A stretch of 64,000 nt of DNA from Candidatus Eiseniibacteriota bacterium (GTDB taxonomy: Bacteria; Eisenbacteria; RBG-16-71-46), in contig JADJLL010000003.1 of assembly GCA_016710095.1 (NCBI GenBank), forward strand, positions 143,653-207,652, in the 5' to 3' direction. Shown in pieces: positions 1 to 9,390 of this stretch (positions are counted from its first letter, which is position 1; every line of letters starts with the position of its first letter). The notes beneath the pieces were generated by a model. It was given only the letters and a program-made list of their open reading frames with translations, was not told the origin of the DNA and searched no databases. Position numbers and translations under genes: made by a program.

Positions 1-635
1 GCAAGCGCGACGAGGCGAAGGCGCTCGCGCGCGCGAACGTGCGCGCGTTCGCGGAGGGCTGCGACCGCATTGTGTCGCACTCCGCCGGCTGCGGCGCGGC
101 GTTGCGCGACACCGCGCACCTGCTCGACGACGAAGCGGCGGCGCGCGCGTTCTCGGAGCGCGTGCGCGACGTCTCCGAGGTGCTCGACGAACTGGGGCTG
201 CCGACGCCCACGACGGCGCTGCGCTCGGCGCGCGATCCGTCACGTCCGCTGCGCATCGCCTACCACGACCCGTGTCATCTCGCGCACGCCCAGAAGGTGC
301 GCGAGGCGCCGCGGCGCCTGCTGCGCGCGCTGCCCGGCGTCGAACTGGTGGACCTGCCGAACTCCGACTGGTGCTGCGGCAGCGCAGGCACGTACAACCT
401 CACGCATCCCGAAATGGCGGACGAGCAGCTTCGGCTCAAGCTCGACAGCGTGGCGCGCGTCGCGCCCGAAGTCGTGATCGCGTCGAATCCGGGCTGCCTG
501 CTGCACATGCAGCGCGGGCTCGCCGAACGCGGCATGCCCGTGCGCATCGCGCACCTCGTGGACGTGCTCGGCGAAGCGTGGGCGGTTCCCGGTTCGGCGT
601 CCCCGGCGCCGGAGGTGCCGGGCGTGCGACGATGA
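1..635 (+). CDS. glcF: Glycolate oxidase iron-sulfur subunit-like (Fe-S)-binding protein, 5' partial
   Basis: The reading frame is open from the first bases of the window, so the N-terminus, including the expected two 4Fe-4S ferredoxin motifs, lies upstream. What remains is the C-terminal half with the cysteine-rich (CCG) domains of the GlcF / heterodisulfide-reductase-like family. Visible motifs are HSAGCG near the start, DPCHLAHAQ in the middle, then DWCCGSAGTYN and NPGCLLHM. Such subunits pass electrons from a flavin subunit that oxidises glycolate or D-lactate at the membrane. The stop overlaps the next start (ATGA at 632-635), so the next gene is probably translationally coupled. The substrate cannot be read from this fragment; lactate utilisation proteins share the same domain. 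Confidence 0.85.
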   Translation, partial: KRDEAKALARANVRAFAEGCDRIVSHSAGCGAALRDTAHLLDDEAAARAFSERVRDVSEVLDELGLPTPTTALRSARDPSRPLRIAYHDPCHLAHAQKVREAPRRLLRALPGVELVDLPNSDWCCGSAGTYNLTHPEMADEQLRLKLDSVARVAPEVVIASNPGCLLHMQRGLAERGMPVRIAHLVDVLGEAWAVPGSASPAPEVPGVRR

Positions 636-1943
636 CGCCGCCCGTCTCGATTTCCCGCCGCGCCGCCGCCGCGCTCTTCCTGCGGCGCCAGCACCTCGAC
701 CGGCCGCGCGCGCGCCGATTGACCGCCGCGACGCTCGAGTCGTTCGTCGGCGACACGTGCGGACTGCAGATCGACAGCGTGAACGTGCTCGACCGTGCGC
801 ACCACCTGACGCTCTGGAGCCGCTTCGGCGCGTACGACCGCGACGCGCTCGAGCGCCTCACCTATCGCAAGCGCGTGCTGTACGAGTACCTCACGCACGT
901 CGCGTGCTTCGTCGCCTCGCGCGACCTGCCGCTCTGGCGCGCGACCATGGCGATGGTGTCCGAAGGGCCGTACCCGCTCGCCCGCTGGGGCCGCGCGAAG
1001 GGCAACCAGAAGCTGATCGCCGAGGTCGAGGCGGCCGTGCGCGAGCGCGCGCCGGTCGGCAACGCCGGCTTCGAGCGGCCGAAGGGCGAGAAGGCCGGCG
1101 GCTGGTGGACGTGGAAGCCCGCGATGCACGCGCTCGACTACCTGTGGAAGACGGGCCGCATCGGCGTGCAGTCGCGCAAGAGCTTCCAGAAGCTCTACGC
1201 GCCGATGGACCGCCTGCTGCCGAAGCACGCCGAGCCCGCCGAGGCGTCGCTCATGAGCGCACCGGAAGTCTGGCGCGAACGCGTGCGCCGCTCGCTCGCC
1301 GCGATGGGCGCCGCGTGGGACGACGACCTGCGCATGTACTGGACGTGGCCGCGCCGGCCGGCGAGCTGGATGCGCGACGCGCTCGGCTCGCTCGTGCGCG
1401 AGGGCGAAGTCACCGAAGTGCGCATCGAGGGCGAATCGCGCCGCGCGTACGCGCTCACCGCCGACCTGCCCGAGCTGCAGGGCGCCGGACGATCGCGCCG
1501 CCCGAGCCGCGGCACGACGCTGCTCTGCCCGTTCGACTCGTTCCTCTGGCACCGCGAGCGCACGCTGCGGCTGTTCGGCTTCTTCTACCGGATCGAGATC
1601 TACGTCCCGGCGCACAAGCGGCACGCACGGCTACTACACGCTGCCGGTGCTGCACGAAGGACACCTGATCGGGCGCGTCGACCTGAAGCATCACCGCGCC
1701 GACGGCGTGCTCGAGGCGCGCCACGCGCACTTCGAGCCGTGGTTCGCCGCGGGCGAAGCGCCGCCGACCAGACTTTGGGCCGCGCCCGACCGCGACGAAG
1801 CGCTCGCCGGGCTCGCGGACTCGCTGCACTCGCTCGCGCGCTTCACCGGCGCGCACACCGTGAAACTCGCGCGCACGTCGCCGACCGCGCTGCACGCGGC
1901 GCTGAAGCGCGCGGTACTCACGCACGACGGAGGTCTCTCGTGA
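632..1943 (+). CDS. Winged helix DNA-binding domain protein (YcaQ/AlkX-like), frameshifted
   Basis: The protein begins with ISRRAAAALFLRRQHL and continues through LQIDSVNVLDRAHHLTLWSR and LLCPFDSFLWHRERTLRLF, the signature blocks of the HTH_42 / YcaQ family; members studied in enterobacteria act on interstrand DNA crosslinks. The frame breaks at about 1616-1628, just after the conserved YVPAHKR block. The rest (HGYYTLPVLHEGHLIGRVDLK onward) is in the frame one base away and runs to the stop at 1943. Removing one base gives a continuous family-length protein of about 436 residues. Either the gene is inactivated or the assembly carries an indel. It overlaps its neighbours by 4 bases on both sides. 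The repair role here is inferred only from the family. Confidence 0.8.
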
Positions 1944-2476
1944 AGCAGTTCGTCCGCACGCTCACGTTCTTCGTGGCGGCCATCGTCGTGCTGGTCGGCA
2001 TCGCAGGGATCGCCGGCTGGGCGACGCCGCGCCGCCATCACACGCGTGTCGGCGTCTCGCTGAAGGCTTCGCCCGACTCCGTGTGGGCCGTGCTCGCCGA
2101 CATGCAGGGCTCGCCCGCCTGGCGGCGCGACGTGACCGGCGTGAAGCGCCTTCCCGACCGCGACGGCCATCCCGTGTGGGAGCAGCAGTCGAAGGACGGC
2201 GCGTGGGCGCTCGTGCTCACGACGATCGAGCCGCCCGCGAAGCTCGTCGCGACGGTCGCCGACACGACCCAGGGCTTCGGCGGGACCTGGACGTACACGG
2301 TGGCGCCCGAGGGCCCCGGCACGCGCGTCACGCTGGCCGAGGACGGCTTCGTGGACCCGCCGATGTTCCGCTTCCTCGCCCACTACGTGTTCGGGTTGGA
2401 CACGCCCCAGCGCGCCTACCTGCGGGACCTCGGCAAGCGTTTCGGCGAGAAGGTCGAGCCCAAGCGGGCGGATTGA
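1940..2476 (+). CDS. Membrane-anchored SRPBCC (START-like) family protein
   Basis: The GTG start overlaps the previous stop (GTGA). The 178-residue product has one N-terminal membrane segment (FFVAAIVVLVGIAGIAGW, about residues 8-26). A soluble domain follows, with the SRPBCC pattern of a hydrophobic-ligand pocket: VSLKASPDSVWAVLADMQG at the start of the fold and GTRVTLAEDG late. Proteins of this kind bind or carry hydrophobic ligands, but no ligand or partner can be deduced here. It closes a three-gene overlapping run. The topology suggests a periplasm-facing domain tethered to the inner membrane. Confidence 0.75.
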   Translation: MKQFVRTLTFFVAAIVVLVGIAGIAGWATPRRHHTRVGVSLKASPDSVWAVLADMQGSPAWRRDVTGVKRLPDRDGHPVWEQQSKDGAWALVLTTIEPPAKLVATVADTTQGFGGTWTYTVAPEGPGTRVTLAEDGFVDPPMFRFLAHYVFGLDTPQRAYLRDLGKRFGEKVEPKRAD

Positions 2477-2584
2477 CCCGGCGAAAAGGGCGGTTTTCCC
2501 GGAAGCCGGGCTTTCACCCGACGGCTCGGCCCGCGTAGAATTGCCGCTCGCCTCCCGCACCCCGCATCCGCCCTCGGAGAGTCC

Positions 2585-5189
2585 ATGTCGCGCCGGCTCC
2601 TCACCGCGCTCTATCTCGTCTTCGTGTGTGCCTCCGTTTCCGCTCTCGCGCTGCGCGGGCCGCGGACGCTGATCGTGGACGGCGAGCACGAGGGCGGCGT
2701 CGAGGAGAACGAAGCCGCGGCGAAGACGATGCCGACGGACTACTTCTACGCGCAGCGTGCGAACCCCGACGGCTCGTTTCCGCAGGACGCCTATCTCGCC
2801 GCGTACGAACAGGCCGCCTTCGAGCGTTCGCAGTCGCTGCTCGTGAGCGCCGGCGCGCCGTGGACGCCGGTCGGCCCGTTCAACGTGGGCGGACGCGTGA
2901 CGGCGATCGCGGCCGAGCCGGGCGGCGCGACCGTGTACCTCGGCGCGGCGGACGGCGGCGTGTGGAAGTCCACCAACTTCGGCGTGAACTGGTCGTGCGT
3001 CACCGACCGCGCGCCGCTCTCGTCGATCGGCGCGCTCGCGCTCGATCCGAGCGACTGGAACACCGTGTGGTGCGGCACCGGCGAGTCGAACGGCTCGGTG
3101 GACTCGTACGACGGCAACGGCGTCTGGCGCTCGAAGGACGGCGGCGCGACGTGGAATCACATGGGGCTCACGGCGACCGGGCGCATCTCGTCCGTGGCGG
3201 TGGATCCCGCGAATCCGCAGATCGTGTACGTCGGCGCGATGGGCCGGCAGTTCTCGACGGGTTCCGCGCGCGGCTTCTACCGCTCGACCGACGGCGGCGC
3301 GTCGTGGACGCGCACGCTGTTCGTCTCCGACAGCACCGGCGTGTGCGACATCGCCGTCAATCCCGTGCATCCCGAGACCGTCTTCTGCGCCACGTGGGAG
3401 CGCGTGCGGCGCACCACCTACCGGCGCGCGTACGGCGCCGAGTGCGGCATCTGGCGCAGCGCCGATCACGGCGCGACGTGGACGCGGCTGTCGAACGGCC
3501 TGCCCGTGCCGTCGGACAACGTCGGGCGCATCGGGCTCGCGATCGCGCCGTCGCGGCCGTCGACCGTGTACGCGCAGATCGTCAGCGGGCTGACCGGCGG
3601 CTACGTCGGGCTCGGGCTGTATCGCTCGCTCGACGGCGGCAGCACCTGGACGCAACGCAACGCGAGCGCGGACTTCACGAACGCGTTCGGCGGCTTCTGC
3701 TGGTACTTCGGCGAGATCGGCGTGGACCCCACGAACCCCGACCGCGTGTACGCGATGGGCGTGAGCCTGCTGCGCTCGGACGACGGCGGCGTGTCGTGGA
3801 CCGACTACACCGGACTCATGCACGTCGACCAGCACGCGCTGTGGATCGATCCCACGAACGCGAGCCGGATCTACGTGGGCAACGACGGCGGCTTCTTCTT
3901 CACGAGCGCCGGCCCGCCGTTTTCGCCTTCGGACGACCTGCCCATCACGCAGTTCTACGCGGGCGAAGTCGATCCGACGAATGCGTCGAACGTGTTCGGC
4001 GGCGCGCAGGACAACGGCACGAACAAGTCGAGCGGCGATCCGTACGGCTGGTTCAACATTCTCAGCGGCGACGGCTTCCACGTACTCGTGGATCCGACGA
4101 CACCGAACATCGTGTTCGCCGAGTGGCAGTACTGCAGCGACCAAGAGCGGCTTCAAACGCTCGACCAGCGGCGGGCCCAGCGGCGCCACCACGAGCGGCT
4201 GGTCCGCGGCCGATCGCTTCGGGTGGAGCACGCCGATCGTGTTCAATCCGCGCACGCACAACACGCTGCTCGCGGGCAGCCAGTTCGTGTACCGCAGCCT
4301 GAACAACGGCCGGAACTGGACCAAGATCAGCCCCGACCTGTCGAGCGCCCCCGTGAGCGCGATCGTGTACGGCTGCATCACGACGCTCGACGTGGCGAAG
4401 CCCGACACGAACGTCTACTACGCCGGCACCGACGACGCGCGCGTGTGGCGCACGGTCAATCGCGGCGGCGCCTGGACCGACGTTTCGGCCGGGCTGCCGA
4501 AGCGCTGGGTGACGCGCGTGGTGGCCGATCCGGTCAACGGTCAGGTCGTGTACGTGACGCTGTCGGGGTACGCGTCGGACGATCTGAGCAGCATGATCTA
4601 CCGCTCGACCGACCGCGGAACGACGTGGACGAACATCTCGGGCAACCTGCCGAACGTGCCCGCGAACGACCTCGTCGTGGACCCGACGGACACGAATCGT
4701 CTCTACCTGGCGACCGACCTCGGGGTCTGGACGACGAAAAATCTCGGGGGCACGTGGTACGAGGTCGGCGACGGCCTGCCGCTCACGAGCGTCGCCGATC
4801 TCGTGCTGCACGCCTCGACGCGGCAGCTTTTCGCGTTCACGCACGGCCGTTCGGCGTGGTCGCTGGCCCTCTCGGCGCTGCCCGTTTCGACCCCGGAATC
4901 CGGGCCTGCGGCGGCCCTCCAGCTGTCCGCGCCGCGCCCGAATCCCGCGCGTGAAGGCGCGCGAATCGCGCTCGAGATGCCGCGTGCCGGTGCGGCCCAA
5001 GTCGTGATTTACGACGTGATTGGCCGCCGCGTCTCGACGTTGCATGAGGGCGCGCTCGGCGCGGGACACCACGAGTTCGCGTGGTCGCGGCGCGACGATC
5101 GTGGAGCGCGCGCGAGCGCGGGCGTGTACTTCGTGCGAGCGACGTTCGGGGGCGCGACGCGCACGCGGAGACTCGTCGTCACCGACTGA
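2585..5189 (+). CDS. Secreted BNR/VPS10-type beta-propeller protein with FlgD-like C-terminal domain, frameshifted
   Basis: An N-terminal signal peptide (about residues 1-23, ending near ALALRG) precedes a long series of BNR / Asp-box repeats such as WRSKDGGATW, YRSTDGGASWTR, YRSLDGGSTWTQR and YRSTDRGTTWTN, typical of sortilin- or sialidase-like propellers. The end carries a FlgD-like Ig domain: APRPNPAREGARIALEMP, then VIYDVIGRRVSTL and ASAGVYFVRATF. The reading frame shifts at about 4133-4142; dropping one base there joins the two halves into about 867 residues. No catalytic residues of sialidases are obvious, so binding or structural roles at the surface are as likely as hydrolysis. The upstream 108 bases show no hairpin; an AGAG-like ribosome site lies at about 2577-2580. 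Confidence 0.8.
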
Positions 5190-5293
5190 GCGCCGGACGT
5201 CGTTTTCGCCCGCTCCAGCCGCGGCCCGAATGTTGCCAAGCGTTTCACCCGCTCTGGACGGGGTCCGAAAGCACCCCCCCACGAAATTATCCT

Positions 5294-5321
5294 TTGAAAT
5301 CGCGGTTGCGCTTGTTATACC
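5294..5321 (+). promoter_or_regulatory. Candidate sigma-70-type promoter of the HU gene
   Basis: TTGAAA at 5294-5299 and TATACC at 5316-5321 are separated by 16 bases. A TG precedes the -10 hexamer by one base, giving an extended -10 element. The surrounding 30 bases are clearly more A+T rich than the rest of the window. It lies about 80 bases upstream of the HU start, which has a strong ribosome site (AGAGGAAGG, 5384-5392). Confidence 0.5.
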
Positions 5322-5398
5322 CAACAGCGGCGTCGGCGCTCGACTCGCGCCAGCCCCGATAGGGAAGTACTTCACACGCATCAAGAGGAAGGATCCCA

Positions 5399-5680
5399 AT
5401 GGCCAAGATGATGACGAAGACGCAGGTCGCTGGTCACATCGCGACGAAGTTCGAAATCTCGAAGAAGCAGAGCACGCAGATCCTCGAAGAGCTCGCCACG
5501 CTGGCTGCCAAGCAGGCCAAGAACGGCTTCGTGTTCCCGGGCGTCGGCAAGCTCGTGGTCGTGAACCGCAAGGCCCGCATCGGCCGCAACCCGCAGACGG
5601 GCGAGTCGATCAAGATCCCCGCGAAGCGCGTGCTGAAGTTCCGCATCGCGAAGGCGATGAAGGACGCGGTGCTGAAGTAG
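5399..5680 (+). CDS. HU/IHF-family DNA-binding protein
   Basis: The 93-residue product has the full HU fold: an N-terminal helical dimer part (KTQVAGHIATKFEISKKQ), the beta-arm segment FVFPGVGKLVVVNRKARIGRNPQTGESIKIPAKRV in which RNPQTGE and IKIPAK are diagnostic, and the closing helix KFRIAKAMKDAVL. HU proteins bend and compact DNA. The gene stands alone, with its own candidate promoter, a strong ribosome binding site and a strong terminator, as expected for an abundant nucleoid protein. Its codon use and lysine content are distinct from its GC-rich neighbours, as is normal for a highly expressed gene. Confidence 0.96.
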   Translation: MAKMMTKTQVAGHIATKFEISKKQSTQILEELATLAAKQAKNGFVFPGVGKLVVVNRKARIGRNPQTGESIKIPAKRVLKFRIAKAMKDAVLK

Positions 5681-5703
5681 ATCGCACCCACGCTGCATTC
5701 GAG

Positions 5704-5734
5704 ACGGGTTCCGACGAGAGTCGGGGCCCGTTTT
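5704..5734 (+). terminator. Rho-independent terminator of the HU gene
   Basis: A 12-base stem (5704-5715 with 5720-5731, two G-T pairs) closes a GAGA loop and is followed by a run of T and TTTG. It starts 24 bases after the HU stop. Confidence 0.85.
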
Positions 5735-5791
5735 CGTTTGTGGGAATGCGAGGGCTCGATGGCCGCGAGCGGGCAGGGCGCGGCCGCGTGA

Positions 5792-6593
5792 TCAAGTCGC
5801 GGCCCTTTGGTACTCGCTCCCCAGGACGCGCTCGGCCTCGAACTGGTTGTGTGCGCGGCAGAGCACGCGCAGGTTCTCGACGCTCGTCTCGCCGCCGAGC
5901 GCGACCGGGATCACGTGATCGAACTCGAGCCGCCATGTGGAACCGCAGCGCTTGCCGTCGGCGCCGACGAACGTGCACGCGGCGCCATCGCGAGCGAGTA
6001 CCTGCTGCCGGATCGCGTCGGGGATCGCGCGGGTCGGAGCGTCGGTGCGCTGCGAGCGGCACTTCACGCCGCTCGCGAACTTACGCTTCTTCTCCTGCTC
6101 GACCGCGACCTGGAGCGCGGAGGCTCGCCATGTCGCCGGTCGGGACGTGCGCGAGCAGCGCTTTCACTCCTCGAACAGCGCATGCGTCCGCGGTCGACGG
6201 TCGTCTGCCGGCGTGCGGCCGGGCGAGAGGGCAGCGGCGAGCGGGACGATCAGGTGTCGCCGTCGCGATCGGCGTCGGCGAAACTGGTTCTGTCGGGAGC
6301 ACCAACTGCGGTTCGAGGGGACTACTGGTTCCGGAACCAGTGGCTCCGTCGAATCACTCGTGGCGACGACGTCGGCAGGTCCGGCGGGCAATGCTCGGCG
6401 ACGAGCGCGCACGAGCGGTGCGGCCGGACGCGCCTTCGAGCAGCGCGCGCGCGTTGCTCGGAGTCAGCACTGGCGCGAGCGTGACGAGCGCGCTCAGCGA
6501 CAGCTCGCCGCGCTCGCGCATCGGCAGCACGCGCGGCACTGGCGCACGCGCGGCCTGATGCGTAGGCGGCGTCTTGAAGCCGAGTTTCGCGAT
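5792..6593 (-). pseudogene. Degenerate HNH endonuclease gene
   Basis: The last 91 codons (6067 to 5792) are intact and carry the HNH domain: IRQQVLARDGAACTF, CG-STWRLEFDHVIPVALGG and NLRVLCRAHNQFEAERV. Upstream on the same strand the expected N-terminal half is present only as pieces in different frames. LALQVAVEQEKKRKFASG-like sequence lies one base out of frame near 6070-6125, GVKALLAHVPTGDMASL at about 6115-6165, LSPGRTPADDRRPRTHALFEE at about 6164-6230, and MRERGELSLSALVTLAPVLTPSNARALL at about 6440-6520. A piece reading LGFKT near 6575 is followed directly by RVLPMRERG, so a central helical block also appears to be deleted. Three or more frame breaks plus a deletion point to real decay. 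Alternatively, the HNH part alone may still be expressed as a short protein. Confidence 0.7.
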
Positions 6594-7041
6594 CCCAGTC
6601 GCGGACCGCCCGCAGGTGCAGCTGCGCGCGCCGACCCGGCGATGCGCGCGACTGGGGTGCGGAGGGCGGACGGCGACCTGCGCGCTCCGATCAGCGCGGG
6701 TCGGGTGCGACGGGCGCGGGTGCGGTACCGCGGGGGCGCGTTCACTTCACGCGGGGGCTGCACGCTCTTTGTATCAGGCGCCATCGGCGGCCGCCGCGAC
6801 AGCAACTCGAACGACACGCGCGTGCCGAGCGACGCGAACCTCGCGCGTGCGAGCGAGCGGACACCGGCATCCGTCGCTCACTTCGAACCCGTCAAACCTC
6901 TTCGGGCCGAAGCGATCGCGGCGACCGGACAGCGCCCCCGCGCAGCCCCCCACCTCCCTCGCCCCCGTCCCACCCCCAACTCCCCCTCCAGCCCCTCGCG
7001 GCGCGAGCCGATAACGCAGCCGTACCGGAGACCACCCCCAC
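6594..7041. other. Intergenic stretch without a recognisable gene
   Basis: No open frame here resembles a protein I recognise, and none has a convincing start. A pyrimidine-rich segment (about 6940-6990, mostly C) precedes the next gene. Some of the left part may be further remnants of the decayed HNH gene, but I cannot align it. Confidence 0.5.
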
Positions 7042-8271
7042 ATGGCAGTGGACGTCACTCTTCTCGAACGCCTCGCGGAGCCCGTGCTGCTCGTCTCGCC
7101 CACCGGCGAAACGCTGTACGGCAATCGCGCCTTCCACGACCTCGCCGCGCGTCACAAGGTCGAGGCGCGGCTGCATGCGTTCTTCGGTCCTCCGGCCTCC
7201 GTCGTGCTCACCGAGGCGCGCCGTTCCGGCCGCGCGAGCGCGTTCCTGCCGCTCATCGTCGGCGAGGACACGAACCTCGGCTATCGCCTCACCGTGAACG
7301 CGGGCGCCGAAGACGGCACGCTCGCGGTCCAGCTCACCGACCTGTCCGACGAAGTCGCCTGGCGCCACCAGCTGTTCCTGCGCAACAGCGAACTGTCGGT
7401 GCTCAACGACATCGGCACCGCGCTGTCCGCGACGCTCGAGATGGACGTCCTCTCGCGCCGCATCTGGGAACAGACCGGGCGCATGATGGACAACTCGAAC
7501 TTCTTCATCGCGCTCCACGATCGCGATCACAACCGCGTGCGCTTCCCGCTCTGGGTCGACGGCGGCAACATCGCCGGCGTGGACCGCGCGCGCGAGTTCG
7601 GCAACGGCGCGACCGAGCACATCCTGATCACGCGCCAGCCGCTGCTGCTCAACGGCGAAGTCGGCGCGCAGATGGAACAGCTCGGCATCTCGCCCATGAG
7701 CCGGCCGTGCGCGTCGTTCGTCGGCGTCCCGATCGTCGCCGACGGCGAAGCGATCGGCGCGCTCGCGCTGCTCGACTACACGCAGGTCAATCGCTTCGGC
7801 CGCCACGAGCTGGGCATTCTCAGCATCGTCGCCACGCAGGCCGGCGCCGCCATTCGCAACGCGCGGTTGTTCGAACAGACGCGTCAGGCGTACGACGAAC
7901 TCGCGGCGGCGCAGGCGCGGCTCATGGAGAACGAGCGCTTCAAGGGCGTCACCGAAACGGTCGGCGCGCTGAACCACGAAGTGAACAATCCGCTCGCCAC
8001 GATCGTCGGCACCGCGCAGCTGCTGCTGCGTCGCGAAGGCATCGACGCGGACACGCGCCACAAGGTCGAGCGCATGCTCGAAGGCGCCAAGCGCATCCAG
8101 TTCGTGACGTCGAAGATGGCGTCGCTGATCCAGGCGCACTCGCGGCCGTACCCGGGACAGGCGCAGATCCTCGACGTGCGGCGCTCGATCGCCGGCATCA
8201 TCGCCGACGCGACGACCGAACCGGACGCCCCCGCGGCCGACGGCGACTCCGCGCAGAGCGGCGCCGCCTGA
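7042..8271 (+). CDS. PAS-GAF-HisKA signalling protein lacking an ATPase domain
   Basis: The 409-residue protein starts with a PAS-like domain (about 1-105, PVLLVSPTGETLYGNRAF). A GAF domain follows (about 120-290, with SFVGVPIVADGEAIGALALLDY), then a histidine-kinase dimerisation helix with the H-box ALNHEVNNPLATIVG, whose phospho-acceptor would be His312. After the second HisKA helix (RIQFVTSKMASLIQAH) the protein ends in an acidic, Ala-rich tail. None of the N, G1, F or G2 boxes of the HATPase domain is present, and the next 150 bases contain no displaced ATPase domain. It could be phosphorylated by another kinase, or act as a non-enzymatic sensor or dimerisation partner. GAF ligand and output are unknown. 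Confidence 0.85.
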   Translation: MAVDVTLLERLAEPVLLVSPTGETLYGNRAFHDLAARHKVEARLHAFFGPPASVVLTEARRSGRASAFLPLIVGEDTNLGYRLTVNAGAEDGTLAVQLTDLSDEVAWRHQLFLRNSELSVLNDIGTALSATLEMDVLSRRIWEQTGRMMDNSNFFIALHDRDHNRVRFPLWVDGGNIAGVDRAREFGNGATEHILITRQPLLLNGEVGAQMEQLGISPMSRPCASFVGVPIVADGEAIGALALLDYTQVNRFGRHELGILSIVATQAGAAIRNARLFEQTRQAYDELAAAQARLMENERFKGVTETVGALNHEVNNPLATIVGTAQLLLRREGIDADTRHKVERMLEGAKRIQFVTSKMASLIQAHSRPYPGQAQILDVRRSIAGIIADATTEPDAPAADGDSAQSGAA

Positions 8272-8421
8272 GCTGACCGTACGGCGCTCCGCGCGCCGCG
8301 ATCGCCGGAGCGAACGCCGCACCGCACACTCCCGTGACGCGACCGCTCCACCGCTGGCCCGCCCGCGCGCCCTCTGGCAGAGTGCCGCCGTCCCGTTGGT
8401 CGGCTCCCCGCCGGAGGTGTC

Positions 8422-9390
8422 ATGTCGTCTGCCGAAGCGCCCGCGCTGCTCGTCGAAAACGTGGTCAAGACCTACCGCGGCGGCACCGTGCGCGCGCTCG
8501 ACGGCGTCTCGCTGTCGGTCGAGCGCGGCGAAACGCTCGGCATCATCGGCCCGAACGGCGCGGGCAAGACCACGCTGCTCGGCTGCCTGCTCGGCTTCCT
8601 GCGGCCCGACTCCGGAACGGTGACGGTGGACGGCCACGCGCCCGACGACCTCGCGGTGCGCGCGTACACGGGCTACCTGCCCGAGCGCCTCGTGCTCGAC
8701 CGCTGGATGAGCGGCACGGAGTTCCTCGAGTACCACCACGCGCTCGCGAAGCTCGATGCCGCCACGCGCGCCGCCGACTGCGCGGCCGCGCTCGAGCGCG
8801 TCGGTCTCGATCGCGCGGCGGGCCTGCAGCGGATCGGCAAGTACTCGCGCGGCATGCTGCAGCGGCTCGGTCTCGCGCAGGCGCTGCTCGGCAGCCCGAA
8901 ACTGCTGTTCCTCGATGAGCCGATCTCCGGCGTGGATCCGGCGGGTGTGCTGCTCTTTCGCAAGCTGCTCGCGGAGATGTCCGCGCAGGGTGTGACCATT
9001 CTGGTGAACTCGCACCAGCTCGCCGAAGTCGAGCGCGTGTGCTCGCGCGTCGTGTTCGTGAAGAAGGGGCGCATCGAGGCGATGGAGACCGTGCGCGCCG
9101 GAGCGGCGTCCGCCCGCGTGCTGCGCGCGCGCTTCGCCGCGCATGCGCCGTGGCCACCACCGCGTGAGGGCGAGACGCCCTCGGCGCTGCTCGCGCGCAT
9201 CGCGACCGAGTGCGACGCGACGTGGCTCGAGTACACCGCGCCCGACGCGCGCTTCCGCGTGAACGACGACCTCGGCGCGACGCGGCTGCTGTCGGCGCTG
9301 CTCGCCGCCGGACTGCCGCTCATCGAGGCCGCGCCCGACGAAGGCCGGCTCGAGCGGCTGTTCGCTCCCGGAGCGGAGGTGCGCTCGTGA
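8422..9390 (+). CDS. ABC transporter ATP-binding protein (ABC-2 exporter type)
   Basis: The 322-residue ATPase has Walker A GPNGAGKTT, signature YSRGMLQRLGLAQALL and Walker B KLLFLDEP followed by the D-loop region SGVDPAG. The signature departs from LSGGQ, as is usual in the CcmA/DrrA-like ABC-2 group. About 90 extra C-terminal residues are typical of this exporter class. A good ribosome site (GGAGGTG) stands 3 bases before the ATG. The stop overlaps the GTG of the following permease by 3 bases (GTGA), so the two form one transporter. The substrate is unknown. Confidence 0.93.
   Translation: MSSAEAPALLVENVVKTYRGGTVRALDGVSLSVERGETLGIIGPNGAGKTTLLGCLLGFLRPDSGTVTVDGHAPDDLAVRAYTGYLPERLVLDRWMSGTEFLEYHHALAKLDAATRAADCAAALERVGLDRAAGLQRIGKYSRGMLQRLGLAQALLGSPKLLFLDEPISGVDPAGVLLFRKLLAEMSAQGVTILVNSHQLAEVERVCSRVVFVKKGRIEAMETVRAGAASARVLRARFAAHAPWPPPREGETPSALLARIATECDATWLEYTAPDARFRVNDDLGATRLLSALLAAGLPLIEAAPDEGRLERLFAPGAEVRS

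Noticed and set aside
1691..4408. A 905-codon open frame on the minus strand
   Set aside because: It lies antisense to the BNR gene and winged-helix gene, is dominated by Arg, Ala and His, and has no recognisable domain. Long antisense frames are expected at 70 % G+C.
5792..6593. A mobile element or group II intron for the HNH motif
   Set aside because: No reverse transcriptase, terminal repeats or target duplication is visible; the upstream pieces fit a stand-alone HNH protein.
6780..7030. A small gene in the C-rich stretch before 7042
   Set aside because: The frames read as Pro/Arg/Ser-rich sequence with no start signal or known domain.
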